Shown here: in pieces, positions 26,720 to 33,584 of the stretch | How positions within the stretch are numbered: position 1 is the first letter of the stretch | Layout of the letters: every line of letters starts with the position of its first letter | Position numbers and translations under genes: made by a program | DNA from: Parapedobacter indicus | GTDB lineage: Bacteria > Bacteroidota > Bacteroidia > Sphingobacteriales > Sphingobacteriaceae | Assembly: GCF_900113765.1 (NCBI RefSeq) | Contig: NZ_FOQO01000008.1 | Span: forward strand, 248,001 to 312,000 | Direction: 5' to 3' | DNA length: 64,000 nt | Notes under the pieces: model-generated | What the model was told of the DNA's origin: nothing | Databases searched by the model: none | What the model saw: only the letters and a program-made list of their open reading frames with translations

Positions 26720-27517
26720 TCATACGCGGGGTTGATTCATCGCAGCCAACATATTCCCATAAATGGCATTGAGCGAAGCCAGGTTTCTGTTAAGATGGCC
26801 CACCTGTTCCTTAAACTGTTTGGTTTCGGTTGTCGACTCGTTAAGTTCTTTCAATACCTGCTCAATATTACTGTAGTGCTGGGTGATGGTTTGCAGTTTC
26901 GTGCTGGATTCTTTCAATTCCAGTTCGTAAACCGCATTGAGCTGTTGGAGGTTATTCGCCAGCTTATCGACTTCTTGTTTATAGGTCTTTGCCCCCGTGC
27001 TGCTGTTCCCTATCTCGGCGAGATCAGTCGAGGCTTTTTCAAATGCAACATTCAATTTGTCAAACTGTCCGGTTGCCGATTTAATCTTTTCGGTGAACTG
27101 ACCCGTAGCCAATGAAGCATCGGACACATTGGATATCGCCGAAACCTTATCACTGAATGTCCGCAAACCTTCCCCAAGGGTTCCAATCAAATCTGGGCTG
27201 ATGCGGGCATCTTGCAACATCTTATCGAGCGCAGCGGTCGAGCCCACATTGACCGCTCCCTGGGTAGATGCTTTGGGCAAATCTCCTTTGAAGTCTTCAG
27301 CCAATTCAGGATATACCCGTGTCCAATCCGGCTCCCTACTCTCTGCTTGAAAACCGAGGATAAAGAACAAGAGGGCCTCCACGCTGAGCCCTACGGCGAT
27401 CATCCATTCTCCACCCTGAAAATGCAGGATTTTGAACATCAAGCCAACAATTACAACCGAGGCTCCCCAAGAGATGAGCGTATTGATTCCAAATTTAAAT
27501 TTGCGTTTTTCTGCCAT
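26720..27517 (-). CDS. gldL: type IX secretion motor protein GldL
   Basis: GldL is the inner-membrane stator-like partner of GldM. The 265-residue protein has two N-terminal membrane helices (about 11-32 and 38-56) bearing charged residues K29, E37 and E47. These are likely counterparts of the residues implicated in proton-motive-force coupling (positional inference). A long cytoplasmic helical/coiled-coil tail follows (for example KEQVDKLANNLQQLNAVYEL). It lies 43 nt after gldK and 54 nt before gldM. Confidence 0.95.
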   Translation of the reverse strand: MAEKRKFKFGINTLISWGASVVIVGLMFKILHFQGGEWMIAVGLSVEALLFFILGFQAESREPDWTRVYPELAEDFKGDLPKASTQGAVNVGSTAALDKMLQDARISPDLIGTLGEGLRTFSDKVSAISNVSDASLATGQFTEKIKSATGQFDKLNVAFEKASTDLAEIGNSSTGAKTYKQEVDKLANNLQQLNAVYELELKESSTKLQTITQHYSNIEQVLKELNESTTETKQFKEQVGHLNRNLASLNAIYGNMLAAMNQPRV

Positions 27518-27560
27518 GATAGAATAGTCATTAATGTTTAAGTGTTGATTATAAAAATAA

Positions 27561-28868
27561 TTAGTCGTTCATTGGATCTACCCCTGGATAAGCGGATACA
27601 CTTCGGAAACCGAGGTAAGACTTGGCTGTGTCCTGATATTCGTAAGCACGAGCGGAATTTTGTAAAAAATATCCGATGTCTTTCCACGATCCTCCTCGTA
27701 TCACTTTACGTTGCAGGGATTGTGGGTCTCCTGGTTTGGTATCGTATCGATAGGTAGGATTCATGTCGTGCACAAAAGAGGAGGCGGATTCATTAAAAGT
27801 CGAGGAGGTCCATTCCGCCACATTGCCCGCCATATTATACAGCCCAAAATCATTGGGAAAATACGAATATACGGGCGCCGTATACCCTGCCCCGTCATCG
27901 ATATAGTTTCCTCTTCCCGGTTTGAAGTTGGCCATCAAACAGCCCTTCGCATTACGTGCAGAAGGACCGCCCCAAGGATACTGCATACCTACCCGACCTC
28001 CACGGGCCGCATATTCCCATTCCGCTTCGGACGGAAGCATGTATGGCTGCCTAATTTCCCGGCTTCCCGATTTCCGGCTGCGTTGGTGATTCTCAAAAAG
28101 TCGGGTACGCCACGTATTGAATGCCTGTGCCTGCCGCCAGGTAACCCCCACTACGGGATATTCATCGAATGAAGGATGCGAAAAATATCCCTCAACCATG
28201 GGTTCATTTTGCGCGTAGCTGAAATCATTGAGCCAAACCGTCGTATCGGGATAGACCAAAATTGTATCCCGTCTGATAAAATCAGACCGTGTCTTCGTCG
28301 GATCGCTTTTTGCTGCCGTTGCTGCACGGAGGTCATACCATTCGTAATGGTAGCGCAACAAGCGGACATCCAGTTCGTCTTTACCAAAAATACGGTCTTC
28401 TCCCTGATAAAACATCTGGCGCGTGCGCTCCCTCACCTCCTGATCCCGCGAACTCCACAACGATCGTTTCCCTCCGCTTACCTTGGACCAGTCGATATAC
28501 CGCTCGTTTGAACCCTCAATTTCCAAAAAATAGCTTTCATCCTGTAGGTAATTGTAAACTAATATCGAGTCGCGAACCCAGTTAACAAACTGCCGGTACT
28601 CGCTATTGGATATCTCGGTTTCATCCATATAAAAAGATGAAATCGTTACCTGACGGTTTTGGGCAACCTGCGCAAATGTGATATCTTGATCAGACTGTCC
28701 CATGATGAAGGTACCCCCTGGAATCAATACCATCCCATGGGGAACACGGTTCGTTTTGAGACGTTCGCGTTTCACACCAATCAACTCTCCACCTCCGGAT
28801 CTGCTGCAGCTTCCTGCTAACACAGCCAATATAACAATGTATAGTGTAGGTAAATATTTTCTATTCAT
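27561..28868 (-). CDS. gldK: type IX secretion/gliding lipoprotein GldK
   Basis: GldK (PorK) is the outer-membrane-associated lipoprotein ring of the type IX secretion system. The 435-residue protein has a lipoprotein signal (lipobox AGSC) and a formylglycine-generating-enzyme-like (FGE-sulfatase) domain. Signatures are GMVLIPGGTFIMGQSDQD, AEWEYAARGGRVG, YNMAGNVAEWTSSTF and VIRGGSWKDIGY. In GldK this domain is structural. It is the first gene of gldKLMN; the promoter should lie in the 269 nt upstream. Confidence 0.95.
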   Translation of the reverse strand: MNRKYLPTLYIVILAVLAGSCSRSGGGELIGVKRERLKTNRVPHGMVLIPGGTFIMGQSDQDITFAQVAQNRQVTISSFYMDETEISNSEYRQFVNWVRDSILVYNYLQDESYFLEIEGSNERYIDWSKVSGGKRSLWSSRDQEVRERTRQMFYQGEDRIFGKDELDVRLLRYHYEWYDLRAATAAKSDPTKTRSDFIRRDTILVYPDTTVWLNDFSYAQNEPMVEGYFSHPSFDEYPVVGVTWRQAQAFNTWRTRLFENHQRSRKSGSREIRQPYMLPSEAEWEYAARGGRVGMQYPWGGPSARNAKGCLMANFKPGRGNYIDDGAGYTAPVYSYFPNDFGLYNMAGNVAEWTSSTFNESASSFVHDMNPTYRYDTKPGDPQSLQRKVIRGGSWKDIGYFLQNSARAYEYQDTAKSYLGFRSVSAYPGVDPMND

Positions 28869-29137
28869 TTAGACATACATATGGACAAGGAACATGCTAT
28901 ACCGTCAACAGCCATAAAACGCGTGATTAACAACCCGTTACAAAAGCAAAATTCAGACCAAAAACGCATATACAGCTCTCGCCTTCGTCAAGTTTTACAA
29001 AGCCAACCTTTTCCCACGTATTCAAAATCGTGTTTCTCAAGTAGGTACATCCTTTCTATCCCATCTGGAATAGCGGCGATAAATTTATTAAAAGAAATGG
29101 TATTTCTTTAGTAAAAAGGAAAGATATTTAAAATTAG
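28869..29137. other. intergenic region upstream of gldK
   Basis: This 269-nt stretch separates hemD from gldK and must hold the gldKLMN promoter. I found no convincing TAnnTTTG box on the minus strand, no hairpin with a T-run and no credible short gene. Confidence 0.4.
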
Positions 29138-29911
29138 CTATTTGTTAACTGTTTTTATGTATTGCTCAACAGCCATGGTCATACTGGGCGCTTCCGGGGT
29201 AGGGGCCGCAATATCCAAAATCAGGCCACGGTCCAAAATCGCTTGGTGGGTGCTCGATCCAAATGCCGCCAATCTTGTGTTATTTTGCTTGAAATCTGAA
29301 AAATTTTCAAATAGAGATTGAACGCTGGATGGACTAAAGAAGACAATGACGTCATAAAAAACGTCTTTTAAGTCGGAAAGATCACTCACTACCGTGCGAA
29401 AAAGTACCGCGGGAGTCACATTGTAACCATTCTCCTGAAGCCAATTATAGGTTTCTTCGTTGGCGACATCCGAGCAGGGATACAAAAATCGCTCTTTTGC
29501 ATGTTTTTTTAATACATCCGCCAAATCTTTAGCCGTTTGTTTGCCAAAGAATATCTTACGTTTACGATATTGGATGTACTTTTGCAGGTAAAGCGCAATC
29601 GTTTCTGAAAGACAGAAATACTTCATATCCGCAGGCACTTCATACCGCATCTCTTCGCAAATCCGGAAGAAATGGTCGGCCGCATTCCGGCTCGTGAAGA
29701 TTACCGCTGTAAAATCGGCAAGGTTAATGCGCTGCTCTTTGCGTACTTCGCGCGCGGGCACTCCCTCTACGTGGATGAAAGCCCTGAAATCAAGCTTCAA
29801 ATTGTACTTTTGTGCCAAAGCGAAGTAGGGGGATTTCTCGTTTTCTGGCTTAGGCAACGTTACCAAAATGCTTTTTACTTTCTTTGCTCTATCTGCTTCT
29901 GACACTTGCAT
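29138..29911 (-). CDS. hemD: uroporphyrinogen-III synthase HemD
   Basis: HemD cyclises hydroxymethylbilane to uroporphyrinogen III in heme biosynthesis. The 257-residue protein has the two-domain HemD pattern. Key segments are TAVIFTSRNAADHFFRICEE, ERFLYPCSDVANEETYNWL, the DVIVFFSPSSVQSLFENF stretch and AAFGSSTHQAILDRGL. A Bacteroidota-typical N-terminus (VKSILVTLPKPENEKSPYF) opens the protein. It is 10 nt downstream of the DUF4271 gene, a pairing common in this phylum. Confidence 0.9.
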   Translation of the reverse strand: MQVSEADRAKKVKSILVTLPKPENEKSPYFALAQKYNLKLDFRAFIHVEGVPAREVRKEQRINLADFTAVIFTSRNAADHFFRICEEMRYEVPADMKYFCLSETIALYLQKYIQYRKRKIFFGKQTAKDLADVLKKHAKERFLYPCSDVANEETYNWLQENGYNVTPAVLFRTVVSDLSDLKDVFYDVIVFFSPSSVQSLFENFSDFKQNNTRLAAFGSSTHQAILDRGLILDIAAPTPEAPSMTMAVEQYIKTVNK

Positions 29912-29921
29912 GTTCTTTACG

Positions 29922-30899
29922 TTAATTACCCAATACTTTTACCAAAATTAGTACTGGAGCGATTTCGAGGCAGCAAAGATACATAAATAAATAAAATTTT
30001 GAAAACTGATGGTTCGTGAGCACGTTGGTCGCCGTCTTTACAAAACGGAAAACGAACAATCCCAACACCAGTGTTAACGCAGCCGGAATAATCCAAACCA
30101 TCTGGGTTTCGGGAACTAAACTTAAGATCAGCACAACGGGCAAGAAGACCAAAGCCGCATTAAAATAACTTAAATATAATATGGATACGTACTCACGTAC
30201 GATTCGCCGGACATCAAAAACAACACCCAAAAACCGCGTGACAATAATTTTAAGAACAAATAGCAGCATGACGAAAATCGATATGCCCAAAAAAGTGTCT
30301 ACGCCGCTTTGATAACTTCCTTTTCCGTAATAAAGGTTGCAAACATAAATGAACAACCCCATCGCAAAACCGAATAAAACATATAGAAAAATAAACGGCC
30401 AAGAGCTATACAGTGTATCTTCTTTATTGATTTGCAACAACATCCGATCATTATAAAAAGCTTGGATAATAGAAAGCACTTCATTTGGAAAAGAAACCCG
30501 CACGAGACCTAGCAATAGCAGCAACAGTCCGATGGCAGCCATCACCCACTGCTCACGACCACCTTTTTCGTCGTCCATTGGCTGCTCCAACGATTGCGCA
30601 AAATGCAGCCACCTGAGGAAATCCCCCTTCTGTACAACCACCAATTTGCGTAAGCTGTCGGCCAATTGGTTGGGGCGTTCCGGATCCGGCAGGCCAATAA
30701 ACTGCATGGTCAGGGAGTCTTGTACACGCCTTATTGAATCTGCCAAACGCTTTTTCTGGGCCAGCTGTGCCTGCCTTATTGAATCTTGTACAGACCAATA
30801 TCCGGGTTGTTGCAACTGCGTAATATCAGCAAGCGCAACACTCGACGGAACAAGCCAACACAACGTAGCGAGCGCCACTATAAAACACCTCATTGCCAC
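29922..30899 (-). CDS. DUF4271 integral membrane protein
   Basis: This is a 325-residue membrane protein of the DUF4271 family. A signal-like N-terminus (MAMRCFIVALATLCWLVPSS) and a soluble segment rich in DSIRR-type repeats (about 38-110) precede about seven membrane helices. Conserved segments include FYNDRMLLQINKEDTLYSSW and VFRFVKTATNV. Function is unknown. It is consistently found beside hemD in Bacteroidota, suggesting a role in the envelope or heme context (inference). Confidence 0.85.
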   Translation of the reverse strand: MAMRCFIVALATLCWLVPSSVALADITQLQQPGYWSVQDSIRQAQLAQKKRLADSIRRVQDSLTMQFIGLPDPERPNQLADSLRKLVVVQKGDFLRWLHFAQSLEQPMDDEKGGREQWVMAAIGLLLLLLGLVRVSFPNEVLSIIQAFYNDRMLLQINKEDTLYSSWPFIFLYVLFGFAMGLFIYVCNLYYGKGSYQSGVDTFLGISIFVMLLFVLKIIVTRFLGVVFDVRRIVREYVSILYLSYFNAALVFLPVVLILSLVPETQMVWIIPAALTLVLGLFVFRFVKTATNVLTNHQFSKFYLFMYLCCLEIAPVLILVKVLGN

Positions 30900-30944
30900 A
30901 TGGAATTACAATATGGCAGCAAAGTTAGACAAAAATCGAAGTTC

Positions 30945-32339
30945 CTACAGCCGTTTAATCTTTATATTTCTGAAACTAACCCTGTCGCCGTGGTCCTGTA
31001 AGAGGATATGCCCAGTTTCGGCCTGACCGAAATTGTCCCACTTTTGGTATTTGCTTTCACTCACAAGCTTTTTGTACGCCTCTGAACCACGTTTATACTC
31101 CAGCATCTTTTCTCCGTTCAGATAGTGAATTACAGTATTATCCGGCTGCACCACTACGCGCCCCTTATTCCATTCGCCGATTTTACGAAGCGCGCGAGGC
31201 GTCTTTTTTGCCGTAATCAAATCGTAAAGCGACGCCAACGTACGGTTGCCATCCCTGCCCATCTTTGCGTCGGGATGCCGTTCGTCATCCAGCACTTGAT
31301 ATTCAAGCCCAATGGCCGATCCCGTATTGTTCTCGCTCAAGGTGACAAAGTACTTTACACCACTATTTCCTCTTTCGGTCAGTTTAAATTCAAACGAAAG
31401 ATCGAACGCTCCATACTCATCAACCGTTACAATATCTCCTCCATTCGTAGACTCACTTCCGTCTGAGGGAAGTACCGTAATCGTCCCGTCTTTTATTTCC
31501 CAACCTTTCTCCGGAAACGAATCGTTGTAAGCTCCTACCCATCCGGCAGGACTCTTACCATCAAACAACAGCTCGTAGCCGTTCTGCTTTTCATATGCCG
31601 AAAGATCATTAGGGGTTAGGTTCACTGCATATATACCTGATGGGAAATCCTGTGGCTTCAGGTTTTCCGTCTGAATCCGAATATTTTTGAAATACACTTT
31701 TTTGCCTGCCAGCGTTTCGTCTTTGATACCGTGCACCTGCAATCCGATAAAGCCGGTTGCATCTATTGTATCAATTACATAGGCCACGGGGACATTGTTC
31801 ACCCACGTTTTCATTTCATTGCCGATGGCCTCGATGCGAATGTGATTGAATGTGTCTTTTTTATAAGCACTTTTTGCTCCTTCATTTAAATCAAGCGGAT
31901 ATAACCATCCCCGGCGCGCCTCGTCATAAATACCTCCCGTCCACGCCCTCGGTGCCGGATCTATTTCTACCTGCCGACCGTACACCCGGCCTCTGCCATT
32001 GTTTGCTTCTTTATCTAAGTGGCTGCGCGTTTGGATGCCTGAATTGGTTGTTTCGCCCTCCAACTTCACATCTAATTCCAAAATAAAATCACCATACTCC
32101 TTTTCCGTAATCAGGAAAGAGTTAGGTGTTTCTGCCGTCATTGTTCCCACAATCGCTCCGTCTTCTATAGCATACGGCGCTTCGCCTCCGACAGATTGCC
32201 ATCCAGTAAGGGTTTCACCGTCAAACAGCGGTTCCCATCCGTCGTTAGCCGCCGGAGTACATGATGTAAGCACAATAGCCGTCATCAAATATGCCAACGG
32301 GGTATTATGATTCGGTCTTTTACTTTTTACTAGTTTCAT
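30945..32339 (-). CDS. lipoprotein with two tandem DUF1080 (3-keto-disaccharide hydrolase-type) domains
   Basis: This is a 464-residue surface or periplasmic lipoprotein (lipobox LTSC after MKLVKSKRPNHNTPLAYLM). Two concanavalin-like DUF1080 domains follow. The first (about 34-230) has WEPLFDGETLTGWQSVGGEA and SGIQTRSH. The second (about 255-464) has YELLFDGKSPAGWVGAY, NSGVKYFV and HLNGEKM-type YLNGEKMLEYKRG, ending FRNIKIKRL. The family acts on 3-keto-glycosides or other saccharides. No oxidoreductase or isomerase partner is adjacent, so the substrate is open. It is divergent from the alkyltransferase-like gene. Confidence 0.88.
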   Translation of the reverse strand: MKLVKSKRPNHNTPLAYLMTAIVLTSCTPAANDGWEPLFDGETLTGWQSVGGEAPYAIEDGAIVGTMTAETPNSFLITEKEYGDFILELDVKLEGETTNSGIQTRSHLDKEANNGRGRVYGRQVEIDPAPRAWTGGIYDEARRGWLYPLDLNEGAKSAYKKDTFNHIRIEAIGNEMKTWVNNVPVAYVIDTIDATGFIGLQVHGIKDETLAGKKVYFKNIRIQTENLKPQDFPSGIYAVNLTPNDLSAYEKQNGYELLFDGKSPAGWVGAYNDSFPEKGWEIKDGTITVLPSDGSESTNGGDIVTVDEYGAFDLSFEFKLTERGNSGVKYFVTLSENNTGSAIGLEYQVLDDERHPDAKMGRDGNRTLASLYDLITAKKTPRALRKIGEWNKGRVVVQPDNTVIHYLNGEKMLEYKRGSEAYKKLVSESKYQKWDNFGQAETGHILLQDHGDRVSFRNIKIKRL

Positions 32340-32539
32340 TATAGGATAATTATTGATTTATTGTTTGCTTTCGATGGTTAGGAGCATCAACGAATGCCAC
32401 TTCTAAGCCGAATTAGAATAAAATAGTTAGCTTTGCTGTTATTGCCGATAATTGATTTTGCATCCAATAATAGCCATTTTTGAATGTAACCTCATAATTT
32501 TGAGTTGATTTTTTACGAAAACGATATCGTAACAGCTGG

Positions 32540-32875
32540 ATGGAAGCACCTAATTTCTTTGAACAAGTATACCAAATCGTAAGACAAATTCCCGAGGGGC
32601 GGGTCACATCCTACGGGGCAATTGCCCGTGCACTCGGAGCGGGGGGATCTTCGCGTATGGTGGGATGGGCCATGCGAGCCGCTCATACAGCCTATCCACC
32701 CATCCCTGCCCACCGTGTAGTCAATCGCATCGGGGTATTGAGCGGCAAAATGGCTTTTGGCAGTCCCACGTTAATGCAACAACTGCTCGAAAATGAAGGA
32801 TTGACCATTGTTGATGATCGGATCGTAGATTTTGCCGATGTTTTTTGGGAGCCTGCAACGGACATTATCCTTTAG
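32540..32875 (+). CDS. alkyltransferase-like protein (ATL), MGMT family without acceptor cysteine
   Basis: This is a 111-residue DNA-lesion recognition protein of the MGMT fold. FFEQVYQIVRQIPEGRVTSYGAIARALG and the arginine-finger region SSRMVGWAM are intact, but the active-site PCHR is PAHR (A57), so alkyl transfer is not possible. Proteins of this kind bind O6-alkylguanine and hand it to nucleotide excision repair (known for E. coli and S. pombe ATLs, which have Trp here). A true Ogt is encoded at 49976-50461. The 3' end overlaps convergent hpt by 11 nt. Confidence 0.9.
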   Translation: MEAPNFFEQVYQIVRQIPEGRVTSYGAIARALGAGGSSRMVGWAMRAAHTAYPPIPAHRVVNRIGVLSGKMAFGSPTLMQQLLENEGLTIVDDRIVDFADVFWEPATDIIL

Positions 32876-33416
32876 CCCCCGTGGCAACTTCTTTATAAAT
32901 ATCTGGGAGTGTCCGTCCCAACCCTTGATAATCTAACCCGTACCCCACAACAAAGTCATTGGGAATTTCGAATCCTACATAAGCAATATTATCAAAAGGA
33001 TATAACATGGCAGCGGGTTTGAGCAGCAACGTACAAACCGCCACCGATGCAGGCTTTTGCGCGTTAACCAAATCCAGCGTGTGCTTCAACGAATTGCCGG
33101 TATCCACAATGTCTTCCACGATGATGACTTCACGGTCTTTTAAATTAACGTCAAGGCCGATCAGTTCGTCTACTTCTTCGCGTCTATCAATCCCATCGTA
33201 GGAGGCTAGCTTTACGAACGATATCTCGTTGGCAATATGGATTTGTTTCATCAAATCGGCCATAAACATAAAACAACCGTTCAGCACTCCGAGGAAAACC
33301 GGATGCTGGTTTTCATAGGTTACATTAAGTTGGATACCAATAAGCCTAATTCGCTTCTTGATCTGGTTGTAGTCAATTGCACGTTCAAAAGACCGTTGAT
33401 TGATCGTTATTTTCAT
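32865..33416 (-). CDS. hpt: hypoxanthine phosphoribosyltransferase
   Basis: This purine-salvage enzyme converts hypoxanthine or guanine with PRPP to IMP or GMP. The start at 33416 (MKITINQRSFERAIDYNQI) gives 183 residues, the family length. An upstream start at 33500 would translate a repeated element and is unlikely. The PRPP-binding loop is REVIIVEDIVDTGNSLKHTL, with the acidic pair in VEDIVDTG. PFDNIAYVGFEIPNDFVVGY and GLDYQGLGRTLPDIY are typical of Hpt. The start codon is the last codon of the structured element at 33414-33500, which must lie in its mRNA leader. Confidence 0.95.
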   Translation of the reverse strand: MKITINQRSFERAIDYNQIKKRIRLIGIQLNVTYENQHPVFLGVLNGCFMFMADLMKQIHIANEISFVKLASYDGIDRREEVDELIGLDVNLKDREVIIVEDIVDTGNSLKHTLDLVNAQKPASVAVCTLLLKPAAMLYPFDNIAYVGFEIPNDFVVGYGLDYQGLGRTLPDIYKEVATGAKG

Positions 33417-33500
33417 TAGAAAATAATTTGCTTTTAATGGTCTAATGGAACCTGCATTTTCATCGCCTTTTTCGTCAGGCGCTGACATGGCAGGTTTCAT
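33414..33500 (-). promoter_or_regulatory. duplicated structured leader element, copy A (before hpt)
   Basis: Copy A reads on the minus strand from 33500 to the hpt ATG and is about 88% identical to the element at 56336-56423. Features are as follows. AACCTGC (33497-33491) pairs with GCAGGTT (33454-33448). Inside, GTCA (33486-33483) pairs with TGAC (33477-33474). CGCC in that loop can pair with the downstream GGCG, forming an H-type pseudoknot. A conserved CCATTAGAC and a TATTTTCTAATG tail follow. In copy B the inner helix changes G-C to G-U. I do not recognise the family. Confidence 0.65.
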
Positions 33501-33535
33501 CTAATTATTTTTCCTTTATCGGCCGATGAGAGCTC

Positions 33536-33578
33536 GATGCAAATAACGATTGCCCTGTGTGTCAACATTATTTGCATC
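33536..33578. repeat. 11-bp perfect inverted repeat after the transglycosylase gene
   Basis: GATGCAAATAA (33536-33546) and TTATTTGCATC (33568-33578) form an exact hairpin with a 21-nt loop, starting 7 nt after the stop codon at 33585. No T-run follows on either strand, so it is not a classical terminator. It may stabilise mRNA ends or be a transcription-factor site. Confidence 0.6.
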
Positions 33579-33584
33579 TCGGTT

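Noticed and set aside
28881-29111. Plus-strand 76-codon frame upstream of gldK
   Set aside because: It has no signal, domain or ribosome site, its composition is not protein-like, and it lies in the expected gldK promoter region.
32428-32435. TAGCTTTG box as promoter of the alkyltransferase-like gene
   Set aside because: It is a perfect -7 match on the plus strand, but there is no -33 TTG and it lies over 100 nt from the start. Not strong enough to list.
33440-33500. Hammerhead ribozyme in copy A of the duplicated element (CTGACGA matches CUGANGA)
   Set aside because: Copy B has CTGATAC at that point, and the second core motif GAAA is changed too, so the catalytic core is not conserved.
33416-33500. 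Longer hpt gene starting at 33500
   Set aside because: The extra 28 codons are the duplicated element. In copy B the same reading hits a stop, so it is not coding sequence.
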